Of a DNA stretch of 64,000 bases, positions 17,879 through 25,668 are shown piece by piece. The stretch spans positions 29,075-93,074 of the forward strand of contig JAPQLC010000004.1 in NCBI GenBank assembly GCA_030826945.1. Reading direction: 5' to 3'. The number at the start of each line of letters is the position of its first letter. Position 1 is the stretch's first letter. This DNA comes from Candidatus Thiobius zoothamnicola (GTDB lineage: Bacteria; Pseudomonadota; Gammaproteobacteria; Chromatiales; Chromatiaceae). The notes below the pieces were generated by a model that was given only the letters and a program-made list of their open reading frames with translations, was not told where the DNA came from and ran no database searches. A program made the position numbers and the translations under genes.

Positions 17879-18970
17879 TCAATCAATGCAGCCCTCGCCG
17901 TTACGCGCAAACGGCGGCTTGACCTGTATCACAGGCCATCGCTTGCCACGGATATCCACCGTCAAATGTTCGCCCGCATCCGCAGCGACGCGAGCCATGG
18001 CGATGGAGCGCTGTAGCGTCGGCGAGAAACCACCTGAAGTGATTTCGCCAATTTCGCGTTCGCCATCAAACAATATCTGATGGTCACGCAAAACACCTTT
18101 GCCAGCCAGAACCAAACCGATGAAACGCGGAATCCCCCCCGCGTCCCGTTGCCTTTGCAAGGCCTCACGGCCAATGAATGGACGATCGTCTTTCATCGCC
18201 ACCGTCCAACCCAAACCGGAAGCTAATGGCGTAACGCGCTCATCCATATCATGCCCATAGAGATTCATGCCGGCTTCCAGACGCAAAGTATCTCTCGCCG
18301 CCAAGCCACAAGGCTGTACGCCCAATTCAGCTAACTGACGCCAGACCGATTCGGTCTGATTCTCCGGCATGATGATTTCCAGACCATCTTCGCCGGTATA
18401 GCCAGTGCGGCCTACAAACCAATCGCCATCCGTCGCAGCATGAAAAGGCTTGAGTTCAGCAACCTGATGGCGCAGATCGTCTGACATCAATGGCATGGCC
18501 GTATCCCGCGCCTGAGGCCCTTGCACCGCAATCATGCCAAGATCGAAACGCGGACTGACTTCCACAGCGTAATCCGGTGCTTTTGCCTGCAACCAGGCAA
18601 TATCCTTCTCCATCGTCCCGGCATTAACCACCAGACGAAACCCATTTTCCCCCATGAAGTAAGCAATCAGGTCATCAATGACGCCGCCATCCGGCTTTAA
18701 CATGCAGGAATAAAGCGCCTTTCCCGGGACCTGTAATTTGGCAACATCATTAGCCAGTAGATAAGACAGGAAATCACGCACACGCTCACCGCGCAAGTCC
18801 ACAACAGTCATGTGACACACATCAAACATGCCGACATGTCGGCGTACGGCATGGTGTTCATCAATCTGCGAACCATAATGCAAAGGCATATCCCAATCGC
18901 CGAATGGCGTCATACGCGCCCCCATCGCACGGTGGGCTGCATGCAGAATCGTTTTTTTCAGGCTACTCAT
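17879..18970 (-). CDS. gcvT: aminomethyltransferase (glycine cleavage T protein)
   Basis: 363 residues from the ATG at 18970, which has AGAGGA upstream; the longer frame would run into the riboswitch terminator. GcvT releases ammonia from the aminomethyl-lipoyl arm and makes methylene-tetrahydrofolate. Visible features: the HYGSQIDEHHAVRR N-terminal region, the VGMFDVCHM segment, the folate-binding region with GYTGEDG, and GLAARDTLRLEAGM. It is first in the operon and immediately follows the glycine riboswitch and its terminator. Confidence 0.97.
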   Translation of the reverse strand: MSSLKKTILHAAHRAMGARMTPFGDWDMPLHYGSQIDEHHAVRRHVGMFDVCHMTVVDLRGERVRDFLSYLLANDVAKLQVPGKALYSCMLKPDGGVIDDLIAYFMGENGFRLVVNAGTMEKDIAWLQAKAPDYAVEVSPRFDLGMIAVQGPQARDTAMPLMSDDLRHQVAELKPFHAATDGDWFVGRTGYTGEDGLEIIMPENQTESVWRQLAELGVQPCGLAARDTLRLEAGMNLYGHDMDERVTPLASGLGWTVAMKDDRPFIGREALQRQRDAGGIPRFIGLVLAGKGVLRDHQILFDGEREIGEITSGGFSPTLQRSIAMARVAADAGEHLTVDIRGKRWPVIQVKPPFARNGEGCID

Positions 18971-18991
18971 TTTTCGAGTCCTCTTGGCAAT

Positions 18992-19042
18992 AAAAAAGGG
19001 GCGGACAAGCAACGACAATGATGATGTCTGCTTGTCCGCCCC
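18992..19042 (-). terminator. riboswitch-linked intrinsic terminator upstream of gcvT
   Basis: Perfect 14-bp stem: arms 19029-19042 and 18998-19011, with a 17-nt loop. A run of six T (18992-18997) follows on the minus strand. It lies between aptamer 2 and the gcvT ATG, and its 5' arm shares one base with the 3' strand of the aptamer-2 P1 helix. It is the probable expression platform. Confidence 0.9.
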
Positions 19043-19217
19043 TCTGTCCAGAAACCTGAGAGTTTACCCCGTCGGTGGACGACCTGTCGTCGCTCTCCAG
19101 AGCCAATCCCGGGCGCTAAAAAATGACGCGCCACCAACCTTGCGATCCTTTTGCCTGAGCGATTCCGGGCGGAATTTGCGCCTTCGGCGTTATCTATCGA
19201 TAATCTCTCTCACAAGG
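19042..19217 (-). promoter_or_regulatory. tandem glycine riboswitch
   Basis: Two glycine aptamers in transcript order. Aptamer 1 (19217-19138) is closed by CCTTG/CAAGG and contains GAGAG, GCCGAAGG and CTCAGGCAAAAGGA. Aptamer 2 (19102-19042) is closed by CTCTG/CAGAG and contains GGAGAG, CCGACGGGG and CTCTCAGGTTTCTGGAC. These are the hallmark conserved segments of the gcvT element. The linker is about 35 nt and holds its own hairpin (GGCGC/GCGCC, 19112-19132), longer than usual. A terminator follows directly. It senses glycine and controls the gcv operon; the sign (on or off) cannot be read from sequence alone. Confidence 0.95.
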
Positions 19218-19235
19218 CTTACGATTGATGGCGCA

Positions 19236-19263
19236 ACTATAACCGTCTGCTGAATAATTGCAA
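19236..19263 (-). promoter_or_regulatory. candidate sigma-70 promoter of the gcv operon
   Basis: On the minus strand TTGCAA (19258-19263) is followed by a 16-nt spacer and TATAGT (19236-19241). Transcription would start near 19229, about 12 nt before aptamer 1, exactly where a riboswitch leader should begin. Confidence 0.55.
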
Positions 19264-19308
19264 ACCGGATTTCGACGCCGGAATACAGGCAAAAGTCAGG
19301 TAATCAAC

Positions 19309-19704
19309 ATGACGAATTTCAGCACCAAACAGCTACCCACCACCCATGATGACGTTGCGCCGGATGGATCGAACGTGCGCAGACTGCTGGCGACCAAGCA
19401 AGGTGGCATGGCACATTTTGAACTGCCTCCGGGACAAACATCCATCGCCATGACCCATCGCACCGTGGAGGAGATCTGGTTTTTTCTTTCCGGCCACGGC
19501 GAAATGTGGCGCAAGAATTCACAGCAGGAAACCATCGTCCAGGTTAAACCCAATACTTGCTTAACCCTCCCCCTTGGCACCCATTTTCAGTTTCGCGCAT
19601 TAAGCTAGGCACCACTAACGGCACTCGGCGTGACCATGCCGCCTTGGCCGGGTGACGCAGAAGCCGTAGAAGTTCAAGGGATATGGCGACCCACCATCTC
19701 CTAA
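19309..19704 (+). pseudogene. cupin-domain protein interrupted by an in-frame TAG
   Basis: The ATG at 19309 opens a cupin reading THRTVEEIWFFLSGHGEM and LTLPLGTHFQFRALS, then a TAG at 19606-19608 stops it after 99 residues. The same frame continues without shift for 31 more codons: APLTALGVTMPPWPGDAEAV and on to TAA at 19702-19704. That continuation is the normal C-terminus of this small cupin family, so a single codon breaks an otherwise intact 131-residue gene. Most likely it is a nonsense mutation or sequencing error; stop-codon readthrough is possible. The family has no known function. Confidence 0.8.
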
Positions 19705-19811
19705 CAGCAGATGGTTGACCAATAAACCTCTCCCACCAAACATTGGCAAAAAATTCACGCTATTGTCTAATAAGACGATGTTCACTCTTACGAGATCACC
19801 TCTCTTATCCC

Positions 19812-20435
19812 ATGAACAATTCCAACTACAGCCTGCATGCTGATGCACTGATTGAAGCAGGCCGGACGATACACGCCCAAGGTTGGGCACCAGCCACCAG
19901 CGGCAATTTTTCAAGCCGGATCAATGATCAGGAAATGGCGATAACCGTTTCTGGCTGGCACAAAGGGGAACTCACCCGGGATGGCGTTATGCGCGCCAAT
20001 CTTGCTGGCGAAGCACTGGAGCCTGACAAACGCCCATCGGCAGAAACCCGGCTACATTGTCAACTCTATCAGCGATTTCCGGAAATCGGCGCTGTTTTGC
20101 ATACACACTCCATGCAGGCAACCCTGATCTCGCGTATCCAAAAAGACGAACTCATTCTCGAAGATTACGAATTACTCAAAGCATTCGCGGGAATTGACAC
20201 CCATCAACACACCATGACCCTGCCAATTTTTGCCAACGACCAAAATATTACGCGTCTTGCGACCCAGGTTGACGATTATATGGCGACACACCCGCCAATT
20301 AACGGCTATTTAATCGCCGGACATGGACTTTATACTTGGGGCAGCAGTATTAAAGAGACACTCCGACACCTGGAAGCATTCGAATTTTTGTTTGCCTGCG
20401 AATTAGCATTTTATCCATTAAGGAAAGCACGATGA
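19812..20435 (+). CDS. mtnB: methylthioribulose-1-phosphate dehydratase
   Basis: 207 residues from the ATG at 19812; the upstream in-frame extension does not resemble the family. A class II aldolase/adducin fold, it dehydrates methylthioribulose-1-phosphate in methionine salvage. Visible: GWAPATSGNFS (24-34), the zinc-binding HTHS (97-100) and HGLYTWG near the C-terminus supplying a further histidine. The stop overlaps the mtnD start by 4 nt (ATGA). The start lacks a clear ribosome-binding site. mtnA and the MTA phosphorylase or nucleosidase genes are not in the window. Confidence 0.95.
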   Translation: MNNSNYSLHADALIEAGRTIHAQGWAPATSGNFSSRINDQEMAITVSGWHKGELTRDGVMRANLAGEALEPDKRPSAETRLHCQLYQRFPEIGAVLHTHSMQATLISRIQKDELILEDYELLKAFAGIDTHQHTMTLPIFANDQNITRLATQVDDYMATHPPINGYLIAGHGLYTWGSSIKETLRHLEAFEFLFACELAFYPLRKAR

Positions 20436-20986
20436 GCCATTTAACGTTATTCAATGCCACAGACGCCACCGATTTCAACATCATCGCTGATCAAAGCGAG
20501 ATCGTGAATCAACTGGCAGATATTGATGTCACCCTGGAACAATGGCAAGCCAACGCCGCATTATCCGATGATGCCTCACAGGATGATGTGCTGGCGGCCT
20601 ATGCTGATGAAATTGAACGACTGAACCAACAATACGGCTTTAGCAGCGTGGATGTCGTTGCATTGGGTCCCGATCACCCGCAAAAAGCTGAAATGCGCGC
20701 TAAATTCCTGAGTGAACACACGCATGCTGACTTTGAAATTCGTTTCTTTGTGGACGGCGACGGCATGTTCTATATCCACAAAAACGACCGCGTCTATGCC
20801 ATATTGTGCGAAAAAGGCGACCTCATTTCCGTTCCGGCGAACACCACCCACTGGTTCGACATGGGTTCTCAGCCAAGTTTCAAATGTATCCGCTTCTTCA
20901 CCACTGACGAAGGCTGGCTCGGCGACTTCACTGGCAGCGACATCGCTGAAAAATTCCCCACTTACGACCAACTGACTGCGTCATAA
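20432..20986 (+). CDS. mtnD: acireductone dioxygenase
   Basis: 184 residues, a cupin-fold metalloenzyme of methionine salvage. The metal ligands are visible: His96 and His98 in HTHADFE, Glu102, and His140 in NTTHWFDMG. With Fe it forms the 2-keto-4-methylthiobutyrate precursor of methionine; with Ni it makes methylthiopropionate, formate and CO. It overlaps mtnB by 4 nt, and its TAA directly abuts the mtnC ATG, giving a tight three-gene unit mtnB-mtnD-mtnC. Confidence 0.96.
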   Translation: MSHLTLFNATDATDFNIIADQSEIVNQLADIDVTLEQWQANAALSDDASQDDVLAAYADEIERLNQQYGFSSVDVVALGPDHPQKAEMRAKFLSEHTHADFEIRFFVDGDGMFYIHKNDRVYAILCEKGDLISVPANTTHWFDMGSQPSFKCIRFFTTDEGWLGDFTGSDIAEKFPTYDQLTAS

Positions 20987-21670
20987 ATGATCAAAGCCAT
21001 CGTAACTGATATCGAAGGCACCACCTCCTCACTCTCCTTCGTCAAGGATGTGCTGTTTCCTTATGCACACAAACATCTTACCGGATATGTCACGCAACAT
21101 GCCGGACAAGAACCAGTGAGGAGCCTGTTGGAACAGGCGGCGCAGGAAATGGGAGGCGCTCAGTCAGACCAGGCGATCATCGCGCAAATGATCCGCTGGA
21201 TTGACGAAGATAAAAAAATCACGCCATTAAAAACCTTACAGGGCATGATCTGGGAGCATGGCTACCGGCATGGCGACTATGCCGGACACCTGTACGATGA
21301 CGCCTATATCAACCTGCAAAAATGGCGGCAAACCGGCATCAGGCTCTATGTGTACTCATCAGGGTCAGTGCATGCGCAAAAGCTGCTATTCCGTTATTCC
21401 GTCAAAGGTGATCTGACAACCCTGTTCAGCGGTTATTTCGATACTAACATCGGGCATAAACGCGAAGCGGAAGCTTACCGACGAATCACTCGGGAAATAG
21501 GACTTCCTGCTGAACAAATCCTCTTTTTGTCCGACATACGGGAAGAACTGGATGCAGCCCAAACAGCCGGGATGCAAACCTGCTGGCTGGTCAGAGACGC
21601 CCAGGTCAGCGCACTGGCGGCCCACCAACAGGTGAGAAGCTTTGACGACATTGATCTGATCAGCAAGTAA
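20987..21670 (+). CDS. mtnC: enolase-phosphatase (acireductone synthase)
   Basis: 227 residues, a HAD-superfamily enzyme that enolises and dephosphorylates diketo-methylthiopentyl-1-phosphate to acireductone, the substrate of MtnD. Visible: the N-terminal DIEGTTSS motif with the nucleophile aspartate (VTDIEG, modified DxDxT), YSSGSVHAQKLLF as the second HAD motif, and a FLSDIREELDAA C-terminal motif. It starts at the base after the mtnD stop. An inverted repeat (21687-21727) lies after its stop. Confidence 0.95.
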   Translation: MIKAIVTDIEGTTSSLSFVKDVLFPYAHKHLTGYVTQHAGQEPVRSLLEQAAQEMGGAQSDQAIIAQMIRWIDEDKKITPLKTLQGMIWEHGYRHGDYAGHLYDDAYINLQKWRQTGIRLYVYSSGSVHAQKLLFRYSVKGDLTTLFSGYFDTNIGHKREAEAYRRITREIGLPAEQILFLSDIREELDAAQTAGMQTCWLVRDAQVSALAAHQQVRSFDDIDLISK

Positions 21671-21686
21671 AACACACGCCGATATC

Positions 21687-21727
21687 GTGTCGTCATGAAA
21701 GCAGGCACAGCCCCCTCTTGACGACAC
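21687..21727. repeat. inverted repeat between convergent mtnC and methyltransferase genes
   Basis: Perfect 9-bp arms GTGTCGTCA (21687-21695) and TGACGACAC (21719-21727) flank a 23-nt loop. No T-run follows, so it is not a standard terminator. Nearly the same arms occur at 45185-45227, also between convergent genes. Confidence 0.55.
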
Positions 21728-21747
21728 TCTAAATCTCAGCGCTTGAT

Positions 21748-22641
21748 TCAGAACGATTGACTTGCCTCTTTATTGGCAAGATAAAGATGATGATCAGACC
21801 ATAACCGTTCATTACGCTGCAAAACCTTTTCCACAACCTTCTGTTTCAAACGGCGCGTTTGACCCGGATGGCTGGCCACGCCGATAAAGCGTTTTCCATG
21901 ACCTCGCAGCCCATTCACACCCCACTCAGTCAAAAGCCATTCGTGACGCATATCAAGTTGAGTCAGATGCTTGATCAAAGCCTCAACATCATATCGATAA
22001 GTCGTGAACTGCGTCGCAAAAGACGTTTTCCCTGCATCAAGGTATCTCCAATGAAGAGTATCCGTGTCTCCCTGTACGGTTTTTTTCCACTGATAACCAT
22101 TCAACACATCAGAATCTGGCACCCAATCGGCGACGAGGGAATTTTCTGCATCAATCCAATCCGTAGAAACCGACGCATACAGAAAAGGCGCTTGATCAAT
22201 AACGATGAAGCCATCGGGATGTAGGTGCTTTTTCGCATTTCTTAGGGCCTGAAGCCTTTTTTCACCGGTATCCAAATGCTTTAAAACCGATAATGCGAAA
22301 ACGATCAGATCGTATTTTTTATCAATCTCGTAAGCACACATATCAGCATGAATAAATTCAATTTGAACCTGTTCATCATGACATTCAGCATAATACCGCC
22401 TTCCCTGAGACAGCATGGAGTCACTTAAATCAAGGCCAGTGATTGCTTTGGCCTCTGGCATGAACATCGGGAACAATCGCCCCATGCCACAGCCTGGCTC
22501 CAAAATGCTCTTGGGTTTTAAAATCTCAGTCAAATCCCGATAAAAAGAAAAATCCATTTTGAATGAATTCATGATTTCATCATAAAAGTACGCGGATCTG
22601 TCGTATTCTGATTTGCTCAAGCTCATATCGTTTAAGTCCAT
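21748..22641 (-). CDS. class I SAM-dependent methyltransferase
   Basis: 297 residues with a Rossmann-type methyltransferase core. SAM-binding motif I is ILEPGCGMGRLFPMF (46-60), followed by the acidic LDLSDSML motif and a later FIHADMCAY region. The N-terminus (SEYDRSAYFYDEIM) resembles small-molecule or sugar methyltransferases of the UbiE/MenG-like superfamily. The C-terminal third is less conserved. The substrate is unknown. It stands alone, convergent with mtnC, so there is no operon clue. The start at 22641 is tentative; an ATG five codons in is possible. Confidence 0.8.
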   Translation of the reverse strand: MDLNDMSLSKSEYDRSAYFYDEIMNSFKMDFSFYRDLTEILKPKSILEPGCGMGRLFPMFMPEAKAITGLDLSDSMLSQGRRYYAECHDEQVQIEFIHADMCAYEIDKKYDLIVFALSVLKHLDTGEKRLQALRNAKKHLHPDGFIVIDQAPFLYASVSTDWIDAENSLVADWVPDSDVLNGYQWKKTVQGDTDTLHWRYLDAGKTSFATQFTTYRYDVEALIKHLTQLDMRHEWLLTEWGVNGLRGHGKRFIGVASHPGQTRRLKQKVVEKVLQRNERLWSDHHLYLANKEASQSF

Positions 22642-22813
22642 TTATTGGGTTCCATACAGGCAAAGCATAAGCCACCTGCTTCCATATGGCTAAAATAAAC
22701 GAGAACTGGCCTAATTCATATCAATGATTTGACAAAGAAATCGGATAAAGCATGAGAGTGGTTGTAAATAATTGTTCTCTATCCCACCTCCACTAGCAGG
22801 TTCTTTCAACAGA

Positions 22814-23317
22814 TTACAGCTTCCGGCTGTCATACCCCCAATGCAGCAATGCCTGTCTTTGCTTGCGCCGACACAACAGATCACCCTGGCTGCAATGCGC
22901 CCTGACTTGAGCGATATGGCGTTTCATCGCGCTCCATCGCTTAATTTGCCGATCATCATCCGGGCATCTCCGGCCCATATAGTATCTGCAGTACCATTGA
23001 AACCAGCCACGGGGATCCTCCCAATAGATCCAACCTTTCTCTCGCCAATAAGATAAAGGTTGGGAGGCATTGGTTTTAAAGAAATTCAACTCTGGATCGT
23101 GTCTTTCATGGCATAAACGGGCACTATCAAACCAGGACTGTGGAAATTCCCGGCAACAATCGGTCAGGTATTTACCGCCAAACACCCCCATTTCCAACAT
23201 TTCCGCCGGGATTAAATCAGGAGAGAATAACGGAGAGAAATTCCCCCCCACAGGCTCAACCAAACGATATTGATAGCCGCTTTGCATCAAATCATTCACG
23301 ACGACGATCTTAGTCAT
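22814..23317 (-). CDS. conserved uncharacterised Trp/Tyr/Cys-rich protein
   Basis: 167 residues from the ATG at 23317, where the conserved part begins (MTKIVVVNDLMQSGY). I recognise it only as a conserved family without assigned function. It is rich in aromatic residues and histidine, with segments GVFGGKYLTDC, FFKTNASQPLSYW, DPRGWFQWYCRYYMGRR and a terminal RQALLHWGYDSRKL. There is no signal peptide or membrane helix. A catalytic or ligand-binding role is plausible from the invariant-looking polar/aromatic clusters but cannot be named. It is a stand-alone gene between cytochromes and a methyltransferase. Confidence 0.7.
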   Translation of the reverse strand: MTKIVVVNDLMQSGYQYRLVEPVGGNFSPLFSPDLIPAEMLEMGVFGGKYLTDCCREFPQSWFDSARLCHERHDPELNFFKTNASQPLSYWREKGWIYWEDPRGWFQWYCRYYMGRRCPDDDRQIKRWSAMKRHIAQVRAHCSQGDLLCRRKQRQALLHWGYDSRKL

Positions 23318-23387
23318 GGATGTGGGAACGCCAGAACAGCAAAATAGCGAGGGGATACCCGCAAGCACTAACCCCCTCGCACACAGA

Positions 23388-23732
23388 TCAAGGCTTAGGC
23401 GCGCCTTCTTTCAGCACACCGGGCAGACTGGCGTAGTAAGCCGCCAAATCTTTGAGGTCATCATCACTCAACGCCATCACCATGCCTTGCATGATGATGT
23501 TCTGGCGTTCACCGGACTTATAGCCGCGCAGACTATGCAGCAGATAATCCGCATATTGGCCGCCAATATGCGGGTAAATCGCCGCTGGGCTGATGCCATC
23601 AAAACCGTGACAACTGGCACAGACAGCGGATTTTTCCTTTCCATCTTCAATATTCCCACCAGCGGAAACCGACGAGACGGAGAGAACCAGCATGAAAAGG
23701 CTGGCGAGCAAAATATTTGACAGTTTTTTCAT
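23388..23732 (-). CDS. small monohaem c-type cytochrome
   Basis: 114 residues from the ATG at 23732, which has GAGGGA upstream. A signal peptide (about residues 1-24) is followed by the haem-binding CASCH and a C-terminal MALSDDDLKDLAAYYASLP helix, with a methionine-containing segment that can supply the axial ligand. This is a class I periplasmic cytochrome c resembling one half of dihaem cytochrome c4. It directly follows a second monohaem cytochrome gene (10-nt gap), so the two may work as a pair. Confidence 0.9.
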   Translation of the reverse strand: MKKLSNILLASLFMLVLSVSSVSAGGNIEDGKEKSAVCASCHGFDGISPAAIYPHIGGQYADYLLHSLRGYKSGERQNIIMQGMVMALSDDDLKDLAAYYASLPGVLKEGAPKP

Positions 23733-23742
23733 GTTGCGTCCC

Positions 23743-24060
23743 TCATCCACCCTGAGCTTGCCAGAATGCGGCAATATCGGCCATATCCGCATCAGTCATG
23801 TCGAAAGCTTGCGCAGACATCGTACCATGTTGGCGTTGGCCATCCCGATAAGCTTTCAGCGCGGCGACCAGATAATCCGCCTGTTGACCCGACAGCTTAG
23901 GCACATGGTAGGTCGGATACACATTGTTATAACTGGGTATGCCATGACACCCCAGACAAGCTTCTGATTTCACCCGACCTGCTTCAGGGTTCCCCGCCGC
24001 CATGGCCAGCGTTGCGCTGAACAGCGCGACACTCATGGCACCTGCCATTTTCACAATCAT
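23743..24060 (-). CDS. small monohaem c-type cytochrome
   Basis: 105 residues. The ATG at 24060 is the second of two adjacent ATG codons behind a strong AGGAAGGAGG site. A signal peptide ending AMA/AG is followed by haem-binding CLGCH and a segment YPTYHVPKLSGQQADYLV typical of cytochrome c4/c553-like domains. The distal helix is MTDADMADIAAFW. It is probably a periplasmic electron carrier. It precedes the second cytochrome with a 10-nt gap, and the two share the QYADYL/QQADYL pattern, suggesting duplication. Confidence 0.9.
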   Translation of the reverse strand: MIVKMAGAMSVALFSATLAMAAGNPEAGRVKSEACLGCHGIPSYNNVYPTYHVPKLSGQQADYLVAALKAYRDGQRQHGTMSAQAFDMTDADMADIAAFWQAQGG

Positions 24061-24183
24061 CATCTCCTCCTTCCTCATTATTTGTGGAATTTCCTGGAAC
24101 TTCTTATCAACGTTCAAAGCTCCGCATACAAATCAAACTCAACGGCGACGCCATCTATTGAGATCCTTGCGACCTGTAAATTT

Positions 24184-24561
24184 TTATTTTTCAGAGTGCA
24201 ACCCAATCGTATTACCTTCCGTATCCACAGCGATCACGCAGAAACCATACTCGCCAATCGAAAATTTTGATTGCGCAATCTGACCTCCCGCATTTTCCAC
24301 TCTCGATGCTTCAATAGCACAGTCTTCGCAGGAGAAATAAACGATCACGCTATTTCCACCCGCAGGACAACCATCCCTTCTGACCAGCGCGCCGGAAGCG
24401 CCATATTGGGAAAAATCACAAGAAAAAGACCACATATCAACGGTTGAATCCGTCGGGTCATCCATCTTTTCCAAATTGACTTCAAATACTGATTCGTAGA
24501 ATTTTCTGGCCCTTTCGATATCGTTTACGAATATTTCAAAAAAACCGACCGGATTCTTCAC
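24184..24561 (-). CDS. VOC (glyoxalase/bleomycin-resistance) family protein
   Basis: 125 residues from a GTG at 24561 with GGGGGA 7 nt upstream; a TTG five codons earlier is an alternative. The vicinal-oxygen-chelate fold is recognisable from PVGFFEIFVNDIERARKFYESVF at the start and GEYGFCVIAVDTEGNTIGLH at the end. This pattern matches predicted small lyases or antibiotic-binding proteins of the PhnB/YaeR-like VOC group. The substrate is unknown. A 12-bp palindrome lies upstream (24604-24615). Confidence 0.8.
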   Translation of the reverse strand: MKNPVGFFEIFVNDIERARKFYESVFEVNLEKMDDPTDSTVDMWSFSCDFSQYGASGALVRRDGCPAGGNSVIVYFSCEDCAIEASRVENAGGQIAQSKFSIGEYGFCVIAVDTEGNTIGLHSEK

Positions 24562-24603
24562 AATGCATTCCCCCAATGATCTGCGCTGACAAAGAAAAAA
24601 ACC

Positions 24604-24615
24604 AAGTGATCACTT
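24604..24615. promoter_or_regulatory. 12-bp perfect palindrome upstream of the VOC gene
   Basis: AAGTGATCACTT is a perfect palindrome 43 bp before the VOC start. It could be the operator of a dimeric repressor, but it is short enough to arise by chance. Confidence 0.3.
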
Positions 24616-24755
24616 ATACAACGGCACGGCGGATATTACGGCTTCCGCCTGAATGAGTAAATCTTATGCCTCGCAAAAACAGCGCGCGATTCTATAATTT
24701 TTAATCCCGCGTTGACCAGCCTCACCAAACATTCTCAGGCGCTTTTAAGTAACAC

Positions 24756-25565
24756 TTATCGCTGACAATAACCACAATACGCACTGGCGCGTTGATTGAT
24801 CTTAAGACTTTTCAATTTGCGACCACACTGATGACAGGTTTCACCAGCCCGTCCATATACCCGTAAGTCCAGACGAAAATAACCCGGCCGACCATCTTCC
24901 CGCTGAAAATCCCGCAACGTCGTGCCTCCTTTGGCGATCGCTTGAGTCAGAATCCGCTTCACTGCCTCCAACAGGCGCGCCAAACGCTGTTTAGAGATAC
25001 GATTGCATGGTCGGTTAGGGTGAATGCCAGCCATGAACAAAGCTTCCGTCGCATAAATATTACCCACCCCAACCACGACCTTTCCATCCATCAGCAAACT
25101 TTTAATCGCAACTTTACGGTGCCTCGCCTGCCGCCACAGGTAATCGATATCAAACGCCTCACTCAATGGCTCCGGGCCAAGGGATTTCAGGAGTGGATGC
25201 GCCAAAGGCTGTGCGCTCCACAGTACAGCCCCGAACCGACGCGGGTCGCGCATACGCAAACAATATTGCTCAAATCGGATATCGATATGATCATGTGGCC
25301 CTGGCGACGCCTCAATCGGCGCAATGCGCAAGCTGCCCGACATCCCCAAATGGATGATCAAAGTGCCCTGATGACTAGATGGCAGCAATAAATATTTCGC
25401 CCGGCGTTGCACATCCAATATTGTCGAGCCGACCAGCAAATGATTTAAATCCGGCACTGGCCAGCGCAGTCGATCACACCGGACCGAAACGCCGCTGACC
25501 ACCTTATCCTTTATCCACGGGCGAACACCAAGCCGGGTGGTTTCGACTTCAGGTAACTCAGGCAT
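24756..25565 (-). CDS. mutM: formamidopyrimidine-DNA glycosylase
   Basis: 269 residues, the usual length. It excises 8-oxoguanine and formamidopyrimidines by a beta/delta-lyase mechanism. The catalytic N-terminal proline follows the start (MPELPEVETT), and the conserved lysine lies in RRAKYLLL. The H2TH region reads KSLLMDGKVVVGVGNIYATE. The C-terminal zinc finger has CHQCGRK and CGYCQR. It is divergent from dapA, with about 100 bp between. Confidence 0.97.
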   Translation of the reverse strand: MPELPEVETTRLGVRPWIKDKVVSGVSVRCDRLRWPVPDLNHLLVGSTILDVQRRAKYLLLPSSHQGTLIIHLGMSGSLRIAPIEASPGPHDHIDIRFEQYCLRMRDPRRFGAVLWSAQPLAHPLLKSLGPEPLSEAFDIDYLWRQARHRKVAIKSLLMDGKVVVGVGNIYATEALFMAGIHPNRPCNRISKQRLARLLEAVKRILTQAIAKGGTTLRDFQREDGRPGYFRLDLRVYGRAGETCHQCGRKLKSLKINQRASAYCGYCQR

Positions 25566-25668
25566 AAAAAATCACGCCGCCAGACAAACCACTACGCTTT
25601 CATGGAGCGATTCGTTAAAATCCCCAGCAATTTTCATTTATACATGCCATTACTTGTTGGAGCTATCA

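Noticed and set aside
19606..19608. Pyrrolysine or other recoding at the cupin TAG
   Set aside because: No methylamine methyltransferase or pyl genes are visible, and cupins of this family are not known pyrrolysine proteins; nonsense mutation is simpler.
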